A stretch of 64,000 bases of DNA, from the NCBI GenBank assembly GCA_026225945.1, contig JAMJFZ010003625.1:1-64000 (forward strand), in the 5' to 3' direction. Position 1 is the first letter of the stretch. Each line of letters opens with the position of its first letter. The stretch comes from Cricetomys ansorgei. Taxonomy: Eukaryota > Chordata > Mammalia > Rodentia > Nesomyidae. Position numbers and translations under genes: made by a program. The notes below the pieces were generated by a model. It ran no database searches and was not told the DNA's origin. It saw nothing but the letters and a program-made list of their open reading frames with translations. Positions 61,970-64,000 of this stretch are shown one piece after another.

Positions 61970-64000
61970 CATTGGAAGTTTATAAATACTGGATAGCGAT
62001 ATCACTTTTATAATTTTATATAGTCACATATTTAGTATAAAGGTTTTAATGGAATATGCAAGTCACAAATGGAATTTTAAATATTGAGCAGAGACAAAGA
62101 CAGAAAAAGAGAAAGCTACACAGAAATATATAGCGATGAAGATAGAAAGAAGGGGTGAATGATAATCTGTGCGAGGGGATGGTGGGTTGGGGGTGGGTTG
62201 TTGGACTGAGATGGATGAAAGGGTACCATAACTCCCCTAACAAACCCCATGACTGTGATGCCAAAACCTCAAGCAGGCAGCCTACACTTGGGTTCTATTG
62301 GCTAGGTCACCTTGCATAACATCCAGGGAGAACTAACACCCAGGTTGAATGGTGGACAAGCCCCGTGTCTGGGGCTAACCTTGGAGGCAGCCAAAGTAGT
62401 CTGTTTCTAGAGAGCATCTTGGAAGTACTCAGGCCTGCGGAGGTGGTCTCTGGACACTCTCTCAGCTCCTAGAAGGAAGGAAAGTTTCCTGTTGGGTCAT
62501 GATGTGCCTTTCCCAATGGTACAGGGTATGTGGTCTGGCATCAGACAGGCCTGTCTGCCCTGGATACTCTCTGGCTAGCACTGTATATAGGAGAGATGTA
62601 GGTTGAGGGAAAAGGAGATAAAGGGTGAGGGTCTGAGAAAGAAAAGAGGGAGAGATAGAGAGAGAGAGAGAGAGCAAGAGTGAGAGATCTTAGTATAGGG
62701 AAGTGAGAAGGAGAAAGAGAGAAAGACACAGAGAGAGACAGAGACAGATGGGGATTGGGGCGTAGAATCCCTGCTTGTGAGGCTGGTTGCTGTGTTTGAT
62801 TTTGCATGTAGCCTGTTGGTGAAGCTCATTCATTCACATGAGTGCTCTGTAGGCTCTGGTCCCTGGACCTTTGGCTTGGGCCCCTGGAGAGAAAAGATGA
62901 AGGCACCTTGAGAGAGCTTCCTGTGAGGAGGTCACTGAGGAGGGCTACCCTGGTGGGACCAGTGAGAAGTGTGTTGTGCCTTGTGTCTAGGTGCCCGTGG
63001 GACCCTTCGACTATCTTCCGAGTGCTCTGAGTTGCATGTGTGCCTAGACCCAGCCACAGGCAGGGGAAAGACACATATGTGCCTGAGAGTGACTTGGGTG
63101 TTTGCAGACAGGAAAGGGAACCCAGGATCCTGAGGGGTGCCTGATGGTTGGGGTGGTTTGGGGGTGAGGGCGTGGGGCTGAGGCCAGAAGTGATGTCATG
63201 AGAGACCCAGAGAGAGCTCATAATGGTTGCCTTGCAATGCCTAGGAGATGGGTAACCTGGGGTGCCATGGCGGGGCCTGGTAGGTAAGGGGGCAGATTAG
63301 ATGGCATGTTTCTTGTTTTTATACATCCTCGTCTCCACATCAGGATCCTTCCTGGGTGCCTGCCTCTGCCTTTGAGGTTGTGGATGTCTCAGGCCCCTGG
63401 TGACCCTGCTGGGGGTGATGCCCTCAGCCTCCATCTGAAGCCCGATGGCAGGGCACCTGAAGGCACCTTCCTAGATCCCTGGACAAGAAGAGTCGAGTTT
63501 TTGAGCGGCCCTTCTCATCTCCCATCAGAGTCAGAGACTGGAGCCCTCCCAAAGGCACACATCTGCCTGCTCTGCTTCCATGGGTGAGCCTCCTTCTGCC
63601 AGGTGGGAAGGCCTTGCTGGGCTTCCTGGACCCCTTTGGGAAGGGTGGTCTTCTCTTCTGACAAGTCATCTTCCCACCATCCCCTGTGTCCTGATTTCTG
63701 CTACACCAGGATCCTGCTGCCCTACCAGGCAAGGGTCAGGCTGCCAGGGGATGGTGTAGGGTAGGGTGAGGGTCCTTGGCAGGTAGCATTGACCTGGGAG
63801 CCTGGTTTTGGCCAGGCTCCCACAGAGTCAGCACACTCAAGTCCTGCAAGGAAGCTCTAGTGGTCTTTCAGACGTGGGGAGTTCAGTCCACAGGAGCTGG
63901 ATCCTGGCTGGGCAGCAAGGGCTCAAGACCCAGCTCCTGACCCCTGGTTCCCTGGTCCCATGGTCCCCTGATCGCCTGGTCCCCTGGCCCCTTGGTCCCC
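61970..64000 (-). repeat. Unit copy 4 (right arm, truncated by window end)
   Basis: Reverse complement of copy 2. The 62,826-64,000 part is about 97-98% like copy 2. The 62,390-62,810 part instead carries variants of copy 1 (for example gagagtgtccag, and no extra caaagtcaaataca segment). Confidence 0.9.
63938..64000 (-). repeat. Short GGGGACCAG-type minisatellite (unit copy 4)
   Basis: Inverted partner of the array at 9,196-9,262, cut by the window end. Confidence 0.65.

Overview
This is rodent genomic DNA, not bacterial or phage. B1 and B2/B3-type SINEs, a rodent hAT element (URR1-like), LTR remnants, long CA/CT microsatellites and spliced exon fragments all point to a muroid rodent. I cannot name the species. 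The only recognisable gene is a broken 3' part of plastin 3 (PLS3, X-linked in mammals), so an X-chromosomal origin is plausible but inferred. There is no intact protein gene that I would defend; nearly all long open frames are low-complexity or SINE/LTR translations.

Layout. (1) 1-5,942: AT-rich, LTR-retroelement-like sequence with one fairly clear LTR (about 3,654-4,353). (2) 5,943-11,229: two head-to-tail, diverged copies of a ~2-2.8 kb unit (copy 1 about 5,943-8,000; copy 2 about 8,420-11,229). (3) About 9,199-30,924: left arm of a very large inverted repeat. (4) 30,925-43,034: a ~12 kb spacer holding five of the six plastin exons on the minus strand, then a partial and a nearly full third copy of the ~2.8 kb unit in direct orientation. 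(5) 43,035-64,000: right arm, the inverted copy of the left arm, including copy 4 of the unit. The arm still pairs with the left arm at the last base, so the palindrome runs beyond the window.

The arms are mostly near-identical (about 98-99% in long blocks, judged by eye), with more diverged blocks of about 90% (the plastin 3'UTR end and a GC-rich promoter-like block). The main length differences are an 18-bp GC-rich minisatellite (about 285 bp left, 683 bp right), a ~0.96 kb segment present only on the left, and a ~0.22 kb segment present only on the left. The arms hold SINEs, LTR-like segments and a GC-rich block that looks like a promoter plus first exon.

The plastin remnant consists of six consecutive 3' exons, from a genomic rather than a processed copy. 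It carries a nonsense codon, two frameshifting deletions and a lost splice donor. Its last exon and 3'UTR lie inside the left arm and therefore recur as an orphan in the right arm. This shows that the inverted duplication happened after the plastin fragment was already in place. Local similarity is mosaic: part of unit copy 2 (left arm) resembles spacer copy 3 rather than its palindromic partner copy 4, which points to sequence exchange among the repeats.
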